A stretch of DNA of 64,000 bases from CAVXTT01 sp963764685. Lineage in GTDB: Bacteria > Bacteroidota > Ignavibacteria > Ignavibacteriales > Ignavibacteriaceae. The position numbers were made by a program, and so were the translations under genes. Where the stretch lies: the NCBI GenBank assembly GCA_963764685.1, contig CAVXTT010000022.1, forward strand, positions 1 through 64,000, in the 5' to 3' direction. The notes under the pieces were generated by a model. The model saw only the letters and a list, made by a program, of their open reading frames with translations. It ran no database searches and was not told the origin of the DNA. Position 1 is the first letter of the stretch; the number at the start of each line of letters is the position of its first letter. Below, one piece after another: positions 46,351 through 55,481 of the stretch.

Positions 46351-48928
46351 ATGCAAAAACTACTTTCATTTTTAACATTTGTACTTATCTTTGCTTCCCT
46401 TGCTTACGGCCAGGGCGCAATAGATATACACCTGACGGTATCAGACAATGCCGGGGGAACTCTCCCGTTAAGATTCGGCCTTGATCTTACCGCAACAGCA
46501 GGTATCGATCCTCTACTTGGTGAGAGTGATCTTCCACCATTACCACCGGTTGGTGTGTATGATGCAAGATTCCTTCTTGCTGGGTGGTCTGTCTACATTA
46601 TGGGATTACAGAAATGCACCCGCATTTCCGTACACAGGCAATGTACAGCACACATTACAATGGCAGTTCACCACCGGCGGAACTGTGGTAACAGTAGCAT
46701 ACGATCTGCCGGGAGCAGCAACTATTCAGATAGTTGACCCCGCAGGCGGTGCATTCTTTAACAGCGGCACTCTTACCGGAGCAGGCAGCTATAACTTTAC
46801 ACCTCCTTCATTTATCACCCAGGCATTCGTGAATGTTGTATACACAAACATTCAGCCTGCAGTTGTAGGTCCTGGATTTGGTATTGCTCCTCCCGAGCCA
46901 TTGGATTTCGGCGGAGTTGCATTCCCGGGCGGATCAGAAACACAACCTGTGACAGTAACCAATACAGGTAATGCCCCGTTAACCATTGAAGGCTTAGTAT
47001 CATCTAATCCACAGTTCACATTTGCACCCGGTACTTTCCCGATAACAATAGGTGCCGGATTAACCCAGGTATTCAATGTTACCTTTATGCCGACAGCACT
47101 TGGTCTTCAGACAGGTACATTAACCTTCACGCATAATGCACCAGCCCCGGGCACAACCTTTGTATATGATGTACAGGGAACCGGCGCAGATGCAGCTCCT
47201 ATATTTGCAATAAGTCCGACAAGCTGGGATTTCGGTAATGCAGCAGTCGGTGTCCCGGTTACACATAATTTTGTTGTAACCAATAATGGTATCGGCGATC
47301 CTCTGATTGTATCTCTTGCTTCAACAACCGGAGCAGATTTCGGAGTAACCCCTGCCAATGCAAATATACCGGCAGGCGGAAACCAGGTATTTGTTGTTAC
47401 ATTTACTCCATCAGTAGGCGGTCCTATTTCAGGAACACTGGATATGACACACAATGCTGTTGGTTCTCCATTCTCAGGAGCATTAACCGGAATCGGCGTA
47501 GCCACATTCGGATTAGTATTCCAGAACGAAGCAGTATACAGACTTGAAGATTCAAGTTATACTGATATACTGCAGCTGCTCAGCCTTACTGGCGGCAACC
47601 TGCAGGCAATCCAGTTCAGGATACTTGTAAACAAATCAGCAGACGATCATAACCTTGTACGGTTCCACTCACTGGAAAAAGGTCTTGATGTAGCTGATCC
47701 GAGCTGGGTACTTGAGTATAACATATTCAGGGGTCCGTTGACATCAAACGGTGCCACCCTGGATAGTGTATATGTATTGTTATACAACCTGAACCAGAAC
47801 GGCGGACTACCTCCTGGAAACTATAATGAATTGATAAAGGTTAACTACTCGACAGTTAATCTGCCGGCACTTGTTGATACAGACAAGACTTCTTTCAGAC
47901 TTACAGAAGTTGTAGGAAGTACATTTGAAGGCTTCCCGTTAGCGGTAGCCCCATCAAGAGATTTTGAGAACATCTATGTAACAAACAGAGTTCCTTCACT
48001 TGGTGATGTAAACGGTGATGGTGAGGTCGACATACTTGATCTTATCGAAGTAGTAGATCATATCGTTGGCCGCGATTCATTGAATGCAGATGAATTTGCC
48101 AGAGCAGACATAGCCCCCTGGGTTGTTGGAAATGCTCTTCCAAATCCTGACGGCTTTGTAAACGTATTTGATCTTTCAGTTATTCAAAATATAATTCTTA
48201 CCGGATACTATCCGAACGGAATACCAATCCACTCTCCGGTAACACTTGTTAACGATCCTAAGTTGGCAAAGGTTACCAATACCGAGGCAAAGCTTATTCT
48301 TCACATCACGGAGAGAGGAATTGCAGCCCGGTTGATATCAGAAGAGGCAATCAGAGGTGCTCAGATTGAATTCTCAAAGGTCAACGATGATGCATCAGGA
48401 ATGACCATAGATTCAAAACTCGAGGGAGGCTACTATTTACAGACAGCCGACCTGTTAAGAGTACTGCTTTATGATATGGGCGGAGAAGCCTACATACCAG
48501 CAGGAGAACACTTCCTTGCAAATCTGCCGTTTACGATAGAGAATCCGCAGAGCATAGAAATTGATAAGGTAATCCTTGTTAATATGCTGAAACAGAGGAT
48601 CGGGACAGTCAGGATAGAAATATCCTACGGCAATGCTCCTGAGCTTCCTGTTGAATATGCACTGGAACAGAATTATCCAAACCCGTTCAACCCGACCACA
48701 ATGGTACGGTTCTCAGTTCCACAGACCGATGTTGTAACCCTGAAGGTATACGATATGTTAGGTCAGGAAGTAAGGACATTATTCAGCGGCCAGGTACAGA
48801 TGGGCACATACACTGTACAGTGGGATGGACTGGATAATTACGGATCACAAATGAGTTCAGGAACCTACGTCTACAGAATGACTGCAGACGGCTTTGTTCA
48901 ATCAAAGAAAATGGTTCTCCTGAAGTAA
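46351..48928 (+). CDS. T9SS-secreted choice-of-anchor/dockerin protein (array gene 7), one frameshift
   Basis: About 858 codons with a single break at about 46580 (DARFLL continues as GGLSTLWDYRNAPAF). Signal peptide LTFVLIFASLAYGQ. Then a domain with LPLRFGLDLTATAGIDPLLGE, and two ASH/choice-of-anchor-D repeats (LDFGGVAFPGGSETQPVTVTNTG; WDFGNAAVGVPVTHNFVVTNNG). After these come a cohesin-like or adhesive region, a type I dockerin-like pair (DVNGDGEVDILDLIEVVDHIVG; DGFVNVFDLSVIQNIILTG) and a sorting domain with NYPNPFNPTTMVRFSVPQ. A GGGAG site precedes the ATG. Last gene of the array. Confidence 0.85.
46481..48928 (+). CDS. Main unbroken segment of array gene 7
   Basis: 815 residues. The first ~35 are out of frame; genuine sequence starts at GGLSTLWDY. 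Contains both anchor repeats, the dockerin-like pair and the sorting domain. Confidence 0.65.
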   Translation: MILPQQQVSILYLVRVIFHHYHRLVCMMQDSFLLGGLSTLWDYRNAPAFPYTGNVQHTLQWQFTTGGTVVTVAYDLPGAATIQIVDPAGGAFFNSGTLTGAGSYNFTPPSFITQAFVNVVYTNIQPAVVGPGFGIAPPEPLDFGGVAFPGGSETQPVTVTNTGNAPLTIEGLVSSNPQFTFAPGTFPITIGAGLTQVFNVTFMPTALGLQTGTLTFTHNAPAPGTTFVYDVQGTGADAAPIFAISPTSWDFGNAAVGVPVTHNFVVTNNGIGDPLIVSLASTTGADFGVTPANANIPAGGNQVFVVTFTPSVGGPISGTLDMTHNAVGSPFSGALTGIGVATFGLVFQNEAVYRLEDSSYTDILQLLSLTGGNLQAIQFRILVNKSADDHNLVRFHSLEKGLDVADPSWVLEYNIFRGPLTSNGATLDSVYVLLYNLNQNGGLPPGNYNELIKVNYSTVNLPALVDTDKTSFRLTEVVGSTFEGFPLAVAPSRDFENIYVTNRVPSLGDVNGDGEVDILDLIEVVDHIVGRDSLNADEFARADIAPWVVGNALPNPDGFVNVFDLSVIQNIILTGYYPNGIPIHSPVTLVNDPKLAKVTNTEAKLILHITERGIAARLISEEAIRGAQIEFSKVNDDASGMTIDSKLEGGYYLQTADLLRVLLYDMGGEAYIPAGEHFLANLPFTIENPQSIEIDKVILVNMLKQRIGTVRIEISYGNAPELPVEYALEQNYPNPFNPTTMVRFSVPQTDVVTLKVYDMLGQEVRTLFSGQVQMGTYTVQWDGLDNYGSQMSSGTYVYRMTADGFVQSKKMVLLK

Positions 48929-48971
48929 TTATTTAGAGAAAAAGTTTTCATAACATCCCCCCTCTATCTCA

Positions 48972-49003
48972 ATCCCGCATCATCCGGTGCGGGATTTTTT
49001 TTG
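48972..49003 (+). terminator. Rho-independent terminator closing the T9SS array
   Basis: A perfect 8-bp stem atcccgca/tgcgggat (48972-48979/48988-48995) with an 8-base loop, followed by a run of eight T. The clearest terminator in the window. Confidence 0.9.
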
Positions 49004-49152
49004 AACGTCATAATATTTGTAGAGCCCGGCATTTCCGGCTTACAAATAATAAATGTGCGGGAACCACCTGCAGCGCTAACCTGATCATAAATCCCTTGAG
49101 TAATTCTAAATAATAAATTATTTTATTTCTGAAATAATAAGATGGAGATAAA

Positions 49153-50145
49153 ATGGCTGAGAGAATATTAGGCGAAGAGTTATTTCTGAATTCAATAAAA
49201 AATCAGCTTAATGAAAGAAGGGTCAGGCTTAATGAAGCTGTAAAATATATCCCGGATACAGGAAATCTTTTCAAGCTTCTGAAGGAAGTTGATCTGGCTC
49301 TCGAAAGGATGGATAACGGGACTTATGGAATTTGTGAAATCTGTAAGGATCCTATTGAAACAGAAAGATTGTTGGCCGATCCCTTAATTACTGTCTGTCT
49401 GGATCACCTGGATAATAAGCAGCAGAGAGCACTCGAACTTGATCTTGAGTATGCTGGAAAGATACAGCGCGCACTGCTTCCGCGGAATCAAATAAAAAAT
49501 AATGCCTGGGAATATGCATATCATTATCAGCCTGCGGGCACTGTAAGCGGCGATTTCTGCGACCTTATAGAAAATAACGATGGTACCTTAACATTCCTGA
49601 TCGGAGATGTATCGGGCAAGGGTGTTTCTGCGTCTTTAATGATGTCGCATCTGCACGCTCTTATTCATAGCCTCTTAAGCTTTGATCTGCCGCTGAATGA
49701 AATAATGATCCGGGCAAACCGCCTTTTTTGTGAGAGTACTCTTTCATCAAATTATGCTACTATGGTTATGGGAAAAGCCCTCCCTGACGGTACAATAAAT
49801 ATTTGTGTGGCCGGACATAATCCTCCTTTATTGAGCAGAGCGAATAGCGTGGAACTGATCACCGCTACTGGTATACCTGTCGGGCTATTTTGTGATGCCG
49901 AATATGAGGTAAAACACGTATCACTTGGGAAGGGAGACACCCTGTTTTTATACACCGACGGAGTTTCTGAAGCATCAGTTGATCAGCTTGAATATGGTGA
50001 GGAAAGGATTAAAAACCAATTGATTCTGTTGAATGGATTAACTTCATCCGACGTAATCGCAAAACTGCTGCTTGACCATAAAGCATTTTTAGGTAGTTCG
50101 AGACCGACTGATGATATAACCATTGCTGTTTTAAAAAAGACCTGA
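49153..50145 (+). CDS. DksA/TraR-type zinc finger fused to a SpoIIE/RsbU-type PP2C phosphatase
   Basis: 330 residues. Residues 1-90 resemble the TraR/DksA region, with a helical part and a zinc knuckle GICEICKDPIETERLLADP...VCLDH. The ligands are C61, C64, C82 and H85, so a CCCH rather than the usual CCCC set. Residues 95-330 form a PP2C/SpoIIE phosphatase: AGKIQRALLP, GDFCDLI, IGDVSGKGVSASLMMS, VAGHNPPLL, LFLYTDGVSEA, RPTDDITIAVL. These phosphatases act on anti-sigma antagonists in partner-switching. The fusion suggests an input from RNA polymerase or another zinc-finger contact, which is inference. Confidence 0.88.
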   Translation: MAERILGEELFLNSIKNQLNERRVRLNEAVKYIPDTGNLFKLLKEVDLALERMDNGTYGICEICKDPIETERLLADPLITVCLDHLDNKQQRALELDLEYAGKIQRALLPRNQIKNNAWEYAYHYQPAGTVSGDFCDLIENNDGTLTFLIGDVSGKGVSASLMMSHLHALIHSLLSFDLPLNEIMIRANRLFCESTLSSNYATMVMGKALPDGTINICVAGHNPPLLSRANSVELITATGIPVGLFCDAEYEVKHVSLGKGDTLFLYTDGVSEASVDQLEYGEERIKNQLILLNGLTSSDVIAKLLLDHKAFLGSSRPTDDITIAVLKKT

Positions 50146-50198
50146 TATTCTGTGTCCAACAAATAGTCTTTTTATTAATCGGCAGTAAAATTATTTAT

Positions 50199-50660
50199 CT
50201 ACTTCGCAGGTTGAGGTTTCTTTAACTTCCTGTTAACATTTTTCTGTGCTTCATCAACTGAATGTGTATGATGAAGGTCGGATTCTTTTTTTGTTTTTTG
50301 AGCAAGATATTCGTAATAGTTTCTCAAAGTTATTAATTCTTTTTCACTCAGATCTTCCACGCTGATTAGCCTGTTGCTTGCGTCGGGGCTGGAAGCAACC
50401 AGCTCATTTAATTTCATATGGATCGCAATTGAATCCTTGTTCTGGGCCCTTTGAATCAAAAATACCATAAGAAAAGTAACAATGGTAGTTCCGGTGTTTA
50501 TAACTAGCTGCCAGGTATCTGAATATTTGAAGATGGGTCCGGTTGCAGCCCATATAATTATTATGCCGACAGCAATAATAAATGCGGGCGTCTTTCCCGA
50601 AAAAGCAGTTGTTGCTTCCGCAAACTTTTCAAAGAACGAAATATCATTTTTTTTGTTCAT
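50199..50660 (-). CDS. Low-affinity iron permease-family membrane protein
   Basis: 153 residues with FEKFAEATTAFSGKTPAFIIAVGIIIIWAATGP, DTWQLVINTGTTIVTFLMVFLIQRAQNKDSIAIHMKLNEL and then LSEKELITLRNYYEYLAQK. This matches the Fe_trans / low-affinity iron permease family (two membrane helices). Iron transport by bacterial members is not well proven. Convergent with the phosphatase gene. Confidence 0.87.
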   Translation of the reverse strand: MNKKNDISFFEKFAEATTAFSGKTPAFIIAVGIIIIWAATGPIFKYSDTWQLVINTGTTIVTFLMVFLIQRAQNKDSIAIHMKLNELVASSPDASNRLISVEDLSEKELITLRNYYEYLAQKTKKESDLHHTHSVDEAQKNVNRKLKKPQPAK

Positions 50661-50796
50661 ATTCTTCCCATTAATGTGTAATATTCATGCTTTCAGGATC
50701 CCGAATTATTAAGTCAAACTAACCCCGAGAAGATAATTCATTTATCAATCCTGCATTAAGTACGAAATATTGTTAAACAATTGTATATTAATATTG

Positions 50797-51161
50797 ATGA
50801 AAAGCATTAGGATAAAGCGTATTTATGAAAAACCATCCAAAGGTGATGGTGCGAGAATTTATGTTGACAGGTACTGGGCAAGGGGACTCAAAAAAGGAAG
50901 ATGCCCTTATGACTGAATGGATAAAGGATATTGCACCGTCCGACGGTTTAAGAAAATGGTATTCTCACGATCCCGGAAAGTGGAAAGAATTTAAAAGCAG
51001 ATATTTCAAAGAATTAATTTCTAAAACCAGCCATTCTCTCCAAACTGCTTGACCGGGAGGAAGATCTTATAACACTTCTGTTTTCTTCAAAAGAAACAAA
51101 ATTAAATAATGCTGCTGCTTTAAAAGAATTCCTTGAAGTAAAGCATTCACACAATGGCTAA
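50797..51161 (+). CDS. DUF488-family protein, two frameshifts
   Basis: Reading through one-base shifts at about 50914 and 51030 gives a normal-length (~120 aa) DUF488 protein. The N-terminus is SIRIKRIYEKPSKGDGARIYVDRYWARGLKK; the middle is WIKDIAPSDGLRKWYSHDPGKW; the C-terminus is KPAILSKLLDREEDLITLLFSSKETKLNNAAALKEFLE. The ATG is at 50797 and the stop at 51159-51161. Role unknown. The breaks look like sequence errors in a conserved gene. Confidence 0.82.
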
Positions 51162-51208
51162 AATTATACCACAGTGCTATTAGCAAATCCTTCTTAAGAA
51201 AGAAATAA

Positions 51209-51445
51209 TTACTTTACTTTTGTTCTTAACCTTGCAGCCTGCGCTTTAATTACAGGCTCATTTTTTTCTACTGATCCGGCTTTGGATTTAATAGTTATTT
51301 GTGACCCAACGGTTCCCGAGGCCTGTTCTTTTACGGCCTGAGCCTGCTTTCCGGCAGAATTTTCTTTGGTAGCGATTTCAGTAGGTGCAGTTTGACAGCC
51401 GCAAAATAAAACTGCGGAAATAAGAAATAATTCCAGGTTTTTCAT
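51209..51445 (-). CDS. Small hypothetical lipoprotein
   Basis: 78 residues with a signal peptide ending LFCGC (lipobox). A hydrophilic tail rich in Lys, Ala, Glu and Gln follows. No family recognised. Separate transcript, 118 bases downstream of the SDR gene on the same strand. Confidence 0.65.
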   Translation of the reverse strand: MKNLELFLISAVLFCGCQTAPTEIATKENSAGKQAQAVKEQASGTVGSQITIKSKAGSVEKNEPVIKAQAARLRTKVK

Positions 51446-51562
51446 CTTATAACTCCTTTTTAATATTCATGCCAATCATAAATATTCAAAAGCATTATTT
51501 TGTCAAAAAGATGTAAAAAGTAATGAAGGAAAGTCCCTGTTCTGCTGTTTTAAGTCTGGTAG

Positions 51563-52378
51563 TTATCCCAGTTTTATTAAATCGACAGTCATTGCCTTAA
51601 GTCTGCTTCTGGCCTCACGGTCATAAGCCTGTGAATCTGCTTTTGCTTCTTTCATAACATTAAAATATTTACCTGTAATGTTTTCAAGTGCCGGAGCTAT
51701 TGCAAGATTGACTACCGCATCAGCTCCTGTCTGAGCTTCACCCCACGGTTTAATTCCAGCATTTCTGACTATATTGGTATCGAGATATGTACCCGGGTGC
51801 AGACTATTAGCAGTTATTTTTTCTCCTTTTAATTCTTCCGCAAGATCCATAGTGAACATTATTAAGGCAAGCTTACTTTGAGAATAAGCTTTAACAGGAT
51901 CAAATTTATTCTCCATCATAATGTCATCAAAATTTATTCTGTACTGTCCCGCGGAGGCAACATTCACAATGCGGGATGGAGTTGCTTTTTTTAATGCCGG
52001 CAATAATAAACGGGTAAGCAAAAAAGGAGCTAAATAATTTACGGCTAATCTCAATTCATAACCGTCGCTGCTGTAGCGGGGGTCCGCATAACCTGCTCCT
52101 GCATTGTTTATCAGCACATCCAGCTGCGGATGATTCCGAAGAACATCATCAGCAAGCAGGCGCACATTCTTCAGTGACGAAAAATCGGCGGTAAAGAATT
52201 CGATCCTTTCATTACCCGATAAGGCTTTCAACTCACTGGCTACCCGAAAAGTTTTGGACTCATTTCTCCCGTGGATCAAAATGTGCGCATTCTGTTTTGC
52301 AAGCTCTAAAGCAGCAAGCTTCCCGATCCCGTCGGTTGCACCGGTTATCAAAACTAATTGTTGACTTACTGGTTTCAT
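51563..52378 (-). CDS. Short-chain dehydrogenase/reductase
   Basis: 271 residues. TGATDGIG (cofactor loop, about 11-18), HGRNESK (Arg suggests NADP preference), NNAGAGYA, a Ser in VNVASAG and the catalytic YSQSK. The length and pattern resemble retinol-dehydrogenase-like SDRs; substrate unknown. Confidence 0.9.
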   Translation of the reverse strand: MKPVSQQLVLITGATDGIGKLAALELAKQNAHILIHGRNESKTFRVASELKALSGNERIEFFTADFSSLKNVRLLADDVLRNHPQLDVLINNAGAGYADPRYSSDGYELRLAVNYLAPFLLTRLLLPALKKATPSRIVNVASAGQYRINFDDIMMENKFDPVKAYSQSKLALIMFTMDLAEELKGEKITANSLHPGTYLDTNIVRNAGIKPWGEAQTGADAVVNLAIAPALENITGKYFNVMKEAKADSQAYDREARSRLKAMTVDLIKLG

Positions 52379-52513
52379 TTAAATAATAATATCTGTCAGA
52401 TAAAATAATGATTTTTTGCAGGCCCCTTGGTCAATAACGATAAAATATGATTTACGCTACACTTCTTTCCGCGGCGTAAATTTAATTTGTTATAAATCAT
52501 AAGGAGACATCTG

Positions 52514-53206
52514 ATGAACTTATATGTAGGCACCAGCGGATATAGTTATAAACAATGGAAAGGAAATTTTTATCCCGATGATCTTTCGGATAAAAAAATG
52601 CTCGGATATTATTCAGGACAATTTAACACGGTTGAAATAAACAATACTTTTTACAGGATGCCGAAGCAGAATGTACTGGAATCCTGGAAAAAGGAGGTAC
52701 CGCGGAACTTTCAATTTATCATCAAATCCCCCAAACGCATTACACATATCAACAAGCTTGAAACAAATGATTCTGCAGAGTATTTTGTTAAAACCGTAAT
52801 GGCTCTTGATAATAAACTCGGGGTATTGTTGTTCCAGCTTCCCCCCTATTTTAAAAAGGATATAGAAAAACTGAATACGTTTCTTGAATCCCTTCCACCG
52901 GATACACGGGCTGCATTTGAATTTAGAAATGAAAGCTGGTTTGATGATGAGGTATATGAAGCGTTGAAGAAACACAGACAGGCATTATGTATGGCTGACA
53001 CAGATGAAAAACCTCTTAAGGAAATTATTTCAACGGCAGATTGGGGATACCTGCGTCTAAGGAAAACAAATTATACGGCTGCATCCTTAAAAAAAATAAA
53101 AGATAAAATATCGGCTGCCGGTTGGAAAGATGTTTATGTCCTTTTTAAGCACGAGGATGAAGGGAAGGGGCCTAAGTATGCGAAGAAGTTTTTAGAATTA
53201 AATTGA
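52514..53206 (+). CDS. DUF72 (YecE-family) protein
   Basis: 230 residues with the family hallmarks LYVGTSGYSYKQWKGNFYP, YYSGQFNTVEINNTFYRMP, FQFIIKSPKRITH, GVLLFQLPPYFKKD, AFEFRNESWF, YLRLRKTNY. TIM-barrel-like fold, activity not established. A strong AAGGAG precedes the ATG. Confidence 0.93.
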   Translation: MNLYVGTSGYSYKQWKGNFYPDDLSDKKMLGYYSGQFNTVEINNTFYRMPKQNVLESWKKEVPRNFQFIIKSPKRITHINKLETNDSAEYFVKTVMALDNKLGVLLFQLPPYFKKDIEKLNTFLESLPPDTRAAFEFRNESWFDDEVYEALKKHRQALCMADTDEKPLKEIISTADWGYLRLRKTNYTAASLKKIKDKISAAGWKDVYVLFKHEDEGKGPKYAKKFLELN

Positions 53207-53247
53207 AAGTCGCCTCCGGGGTACTGGTGATCCGGAAATTCGGTCAG

Positions 53248-53451
53248 CTATAAAATTTGTTTGATTCTACCCACTTCACCGGTTTCAAGTCTGACCTTTA
53301 TTCCGTGAGGATGTTTTGCAGATTTTGTGAGGATATCTTTTACATATCCTTCAGTCAGATTTCCGGATATCTGATCTTCTTTCATAACAATCAAAACGTG
53401 ATCCCCTGGTTTAATTTCACTACGGTTTTCCGGACTTACCTGTTTACCCAT
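53248..53451 (-). CDS. ywbE: YwbE-family small protein
   Basis: 67 residues, EIKPGDHVLIVMKEDQISGNLTEGYVKDILTKSAKHPHGIKVRLETGEVGRIKQI: the YwbE (DUF2196) pattern. Its start overlaps the 3' end of the helicase gene by 16 bases, so both are in one operon with likely translational coupling. Function unknown; a link to RNA metabolism is suggested by this neighbour. Confidence 0.88.
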   Translation of the reverse strand: MGKQVSPENRSEIKPGDHVLIVMKEDQISGNLTEGYVKDILTKSAKHPHGIKVRLETGEVGRIKQIL

Positions 53452-54692
53452 TTCTCTCCGGTCTTTCTTCTGCGATTCCGGTTAGCGGTTCTGTTTCTGC
53501 CTCCGCGGAATGATTCTTTTGCTGTCCCGTTTGTATTGACATCTTTAATATCGCCGGGCTTCGGCAGAAAAGGATGATCGGATATTACCGGGATTGGAAT
53601 TTTTATCAGTCTGTTTATTTCTCTAAGCTGTCCCCGCTCATCATTATCGCAGAAGGTTACTGCTGTTCCTGCAAGTCCTGCTCTTCCGGTCCTTCCTATT
53701 CGATGAATATAGGTTTCCGACTCTTCCGGCAGATCATAATTTATTACGTGCGACAGTTTGTGAATATCAATACCGCGTGAGGCTATATCGGTTGCTACCA
53801 ATACCTTGGTCTGTTTTGATTTAAAATTATTAAGCGCCCGCTGACGGGCATTCTGAGATTTATCGCTGTGTATTGCTTCTGAATTTATCTTTGCTGAATT
53901 AAGATGCCTTGAGATCTGTTCAGCGCCGTGTTTTGTTCTTGTAAATACCAGGGCGGATAAAACAGTTTCCTCTTTCAGCAGATGGATCAAAAGTTTTTTC
54001 TTATTCGGCTTTGAAACATAATAGAGCTGCTGCTTGATGGCTTCAACAGCCGGTTGATCGGGAGTTATTTCAATCTTTATTGGATCTTTCAATATGTCTC
54101 TGGTCAGCTTTATTATTTCGCCGGGCATTGTTGCAGAGAAAAACAAAGTCTGTCTTGCAGCGGGAATGAATGTCATTATTTTCCTAATGTCGTGAATAAA
54201 GCCCATATCAAGCATACGGTCGGCTTCATCCAGAACCAGTATTTTTATATGCTCAAGTTTTATATGCCCCTGGTTTATCAGGTCGAGCAGTCTGCCCGGA
54301 GTGGCAATAAGTATATCAATTCCTTTTTTAAGCTTTTCTGTCTGGGGCCGCTGTGAAACACCACCGTAAACAACCAGATTCCTTAATCCTGAATTTCCGC
54401 CGTAAACCTTAAAACTGTCGCTTACTTGCTGGGCCAGTTCACGGGTGGGAGTAATAACCAGGGCTTTAATTCTTCTTTTATTATTCTGTGCCGGGGGGAG
54501 CTTCCCGAGAATTTCGAGAATAGGAAGAGCAAATGCTGCAGTTTTTCCGGTTCCTGTCTGCGCGCAGCAAATAAGATCCTTTCCTTCCAGAACCAGGGGA
54601 ATCGCTTTCAGCTGTATAGGTGTCGGTTCTTTGTATCCCTGCGAGATCAGGGCTTTTTTTATGTTATTGTTAAAATTAAATATATCGAACAT
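53436..54692 (-). CDS. rhlE: DEAD-box RNA helicase, RhlE type
   Basis: 418 residues with every core motif: Q motif GYKEPTPIQ, Walker A AQTGTGKT, PTRELAQQ, TPGRLLD, DEAD at VLDEADRML, SAT, then ATDIASRGIDI and YIHRIGRTGR. The C-terminal tail is short and basic (GGRNRTANRNRRRK), as in RhlE proteins. Role in RNA unwinding, ribosome assembly or cold response. The gene symbol is by best family fit. Confidence 0.92.
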   Translation of the reverse strand: MFDIFNFNNNIKKALISQGYKEPTPIQLKAIPLVLEGKDLICCAQTGTGKTAAFALPILEILGKLPPAQNNKRRIKALVITPTRELAQQVSDSFKVYGGNSGLRNLVVYGGVSQRPQTEKLKKGIDILIATPGRLLDLINQGHIKLEHIKILVLDEADRMLDMGFIHDIRKIMTFIPAARQTLFFSATMPGEIIKLTRDILKDPIKIEITPDQPAVEAIKQQLYYVSKPNKKKLLIHLLKEETVLSALVFTRTKHGAEQISRHLNSAKINSEAIHSDKSQNARQRALNNFKSKQTKVLVATDIASRGIDIHKLSHVINYDLPEESETYIHRIGRTGRAGLAGTAVTFCDNDERGQLREINRLIKIPIPVISDHPFLPKPGDIKDVNTNGTAKESFRGGRNRTANRNRRRKTGEKWVNR

Positions 54693-55481
54693 TAAAATAT
54701 AATTCCTTAAAAGACTATGCCTGATAAAAACTGAAGAGTTGTAAATCCAGCGGTCTGTTGATTGAAGTTAGGTTAAATTGCCAGAGGTTGTCTGATGAGC
54801 ATATTTATAAAAATCACGTTAATAATTTACTTAATATTCAGACGAACTCATAATGACAGGCTGGCTATAGACAACTCCACACTGTAAGAAAGGCCTAAAA
54901 ACTAATAAAAACGAAACAAATATGGTTTCGACATAAAATGTGAATAGAGATAGTGATGTTTTCAAACATTTTAATTGATTTTTACTCATTATCTGAGCTA
55001 AAAACGGTCAACCTAGGTGCAAGCTTCCAAAAGTTCATGTGTTTTGTCGAAGGTATAACGGAGGTTGCTTTAAGCTATCCTGTTTTCTTAGAGTTTTAAC
55101 ACAGCAATAGTACAACGAATTTTACTAAACAATTTCTCAAAAAAAATTCCAGGACATTTGTCCTGCTTTTTTCTGCGATTTATTTAGCGACCAAATCGTT
55201 AATGACGATTTATAAGCTAAATTAAAACAAAATAATTGTTCTCCAAATTCCTGTAATAAGCTGCTTATGATTGAAATTTCAAGCTGCTTCTTTCAAAAAA
55301 AGGACGAACGCAGGGTTCTAAATGTAAAAAGATGAAATGAACGAAAAAGAAAATAAAATATCATTCCTATCATACATCTCACAGGCTCATTCCTTTCGAA
55401 AATGAATGACTTTCTTCACACTATATAATCCCGTATTCCTTTTTATTGGCTTCAAGATAATAACTAATTTAATAGCTGATA
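54693..55481. other. 789-base divergent intergenic region
   Basis: AT-rich with no credible ORF. Small hairpins are visible at 55151-55155/55160-55164 (followed by gcttttttc) and 55193-55199/55205-55211. Promoters for the helicase (leftward) and for the FemAB-like gene (rightward; TATAAT at 55424-55429 without a good -35) are expected here. A long leader on the helicase mRNA is possible. Confidence 0.45.

Noticed and set aside
50825..51052. 75-aa ORF as a separate gene
   Set aside because: Only its middle part matches DUF488. The real N- and C-termini are in other frames, so it is a piece of the 50797-51161 gene.
55424..55429. TATAAT as the promoter of the FemAB-like gene
   Set aside because: No acceptable -35 at the right distance, and promoter consensus in this lineage is uncertain, so it was only mentioned.
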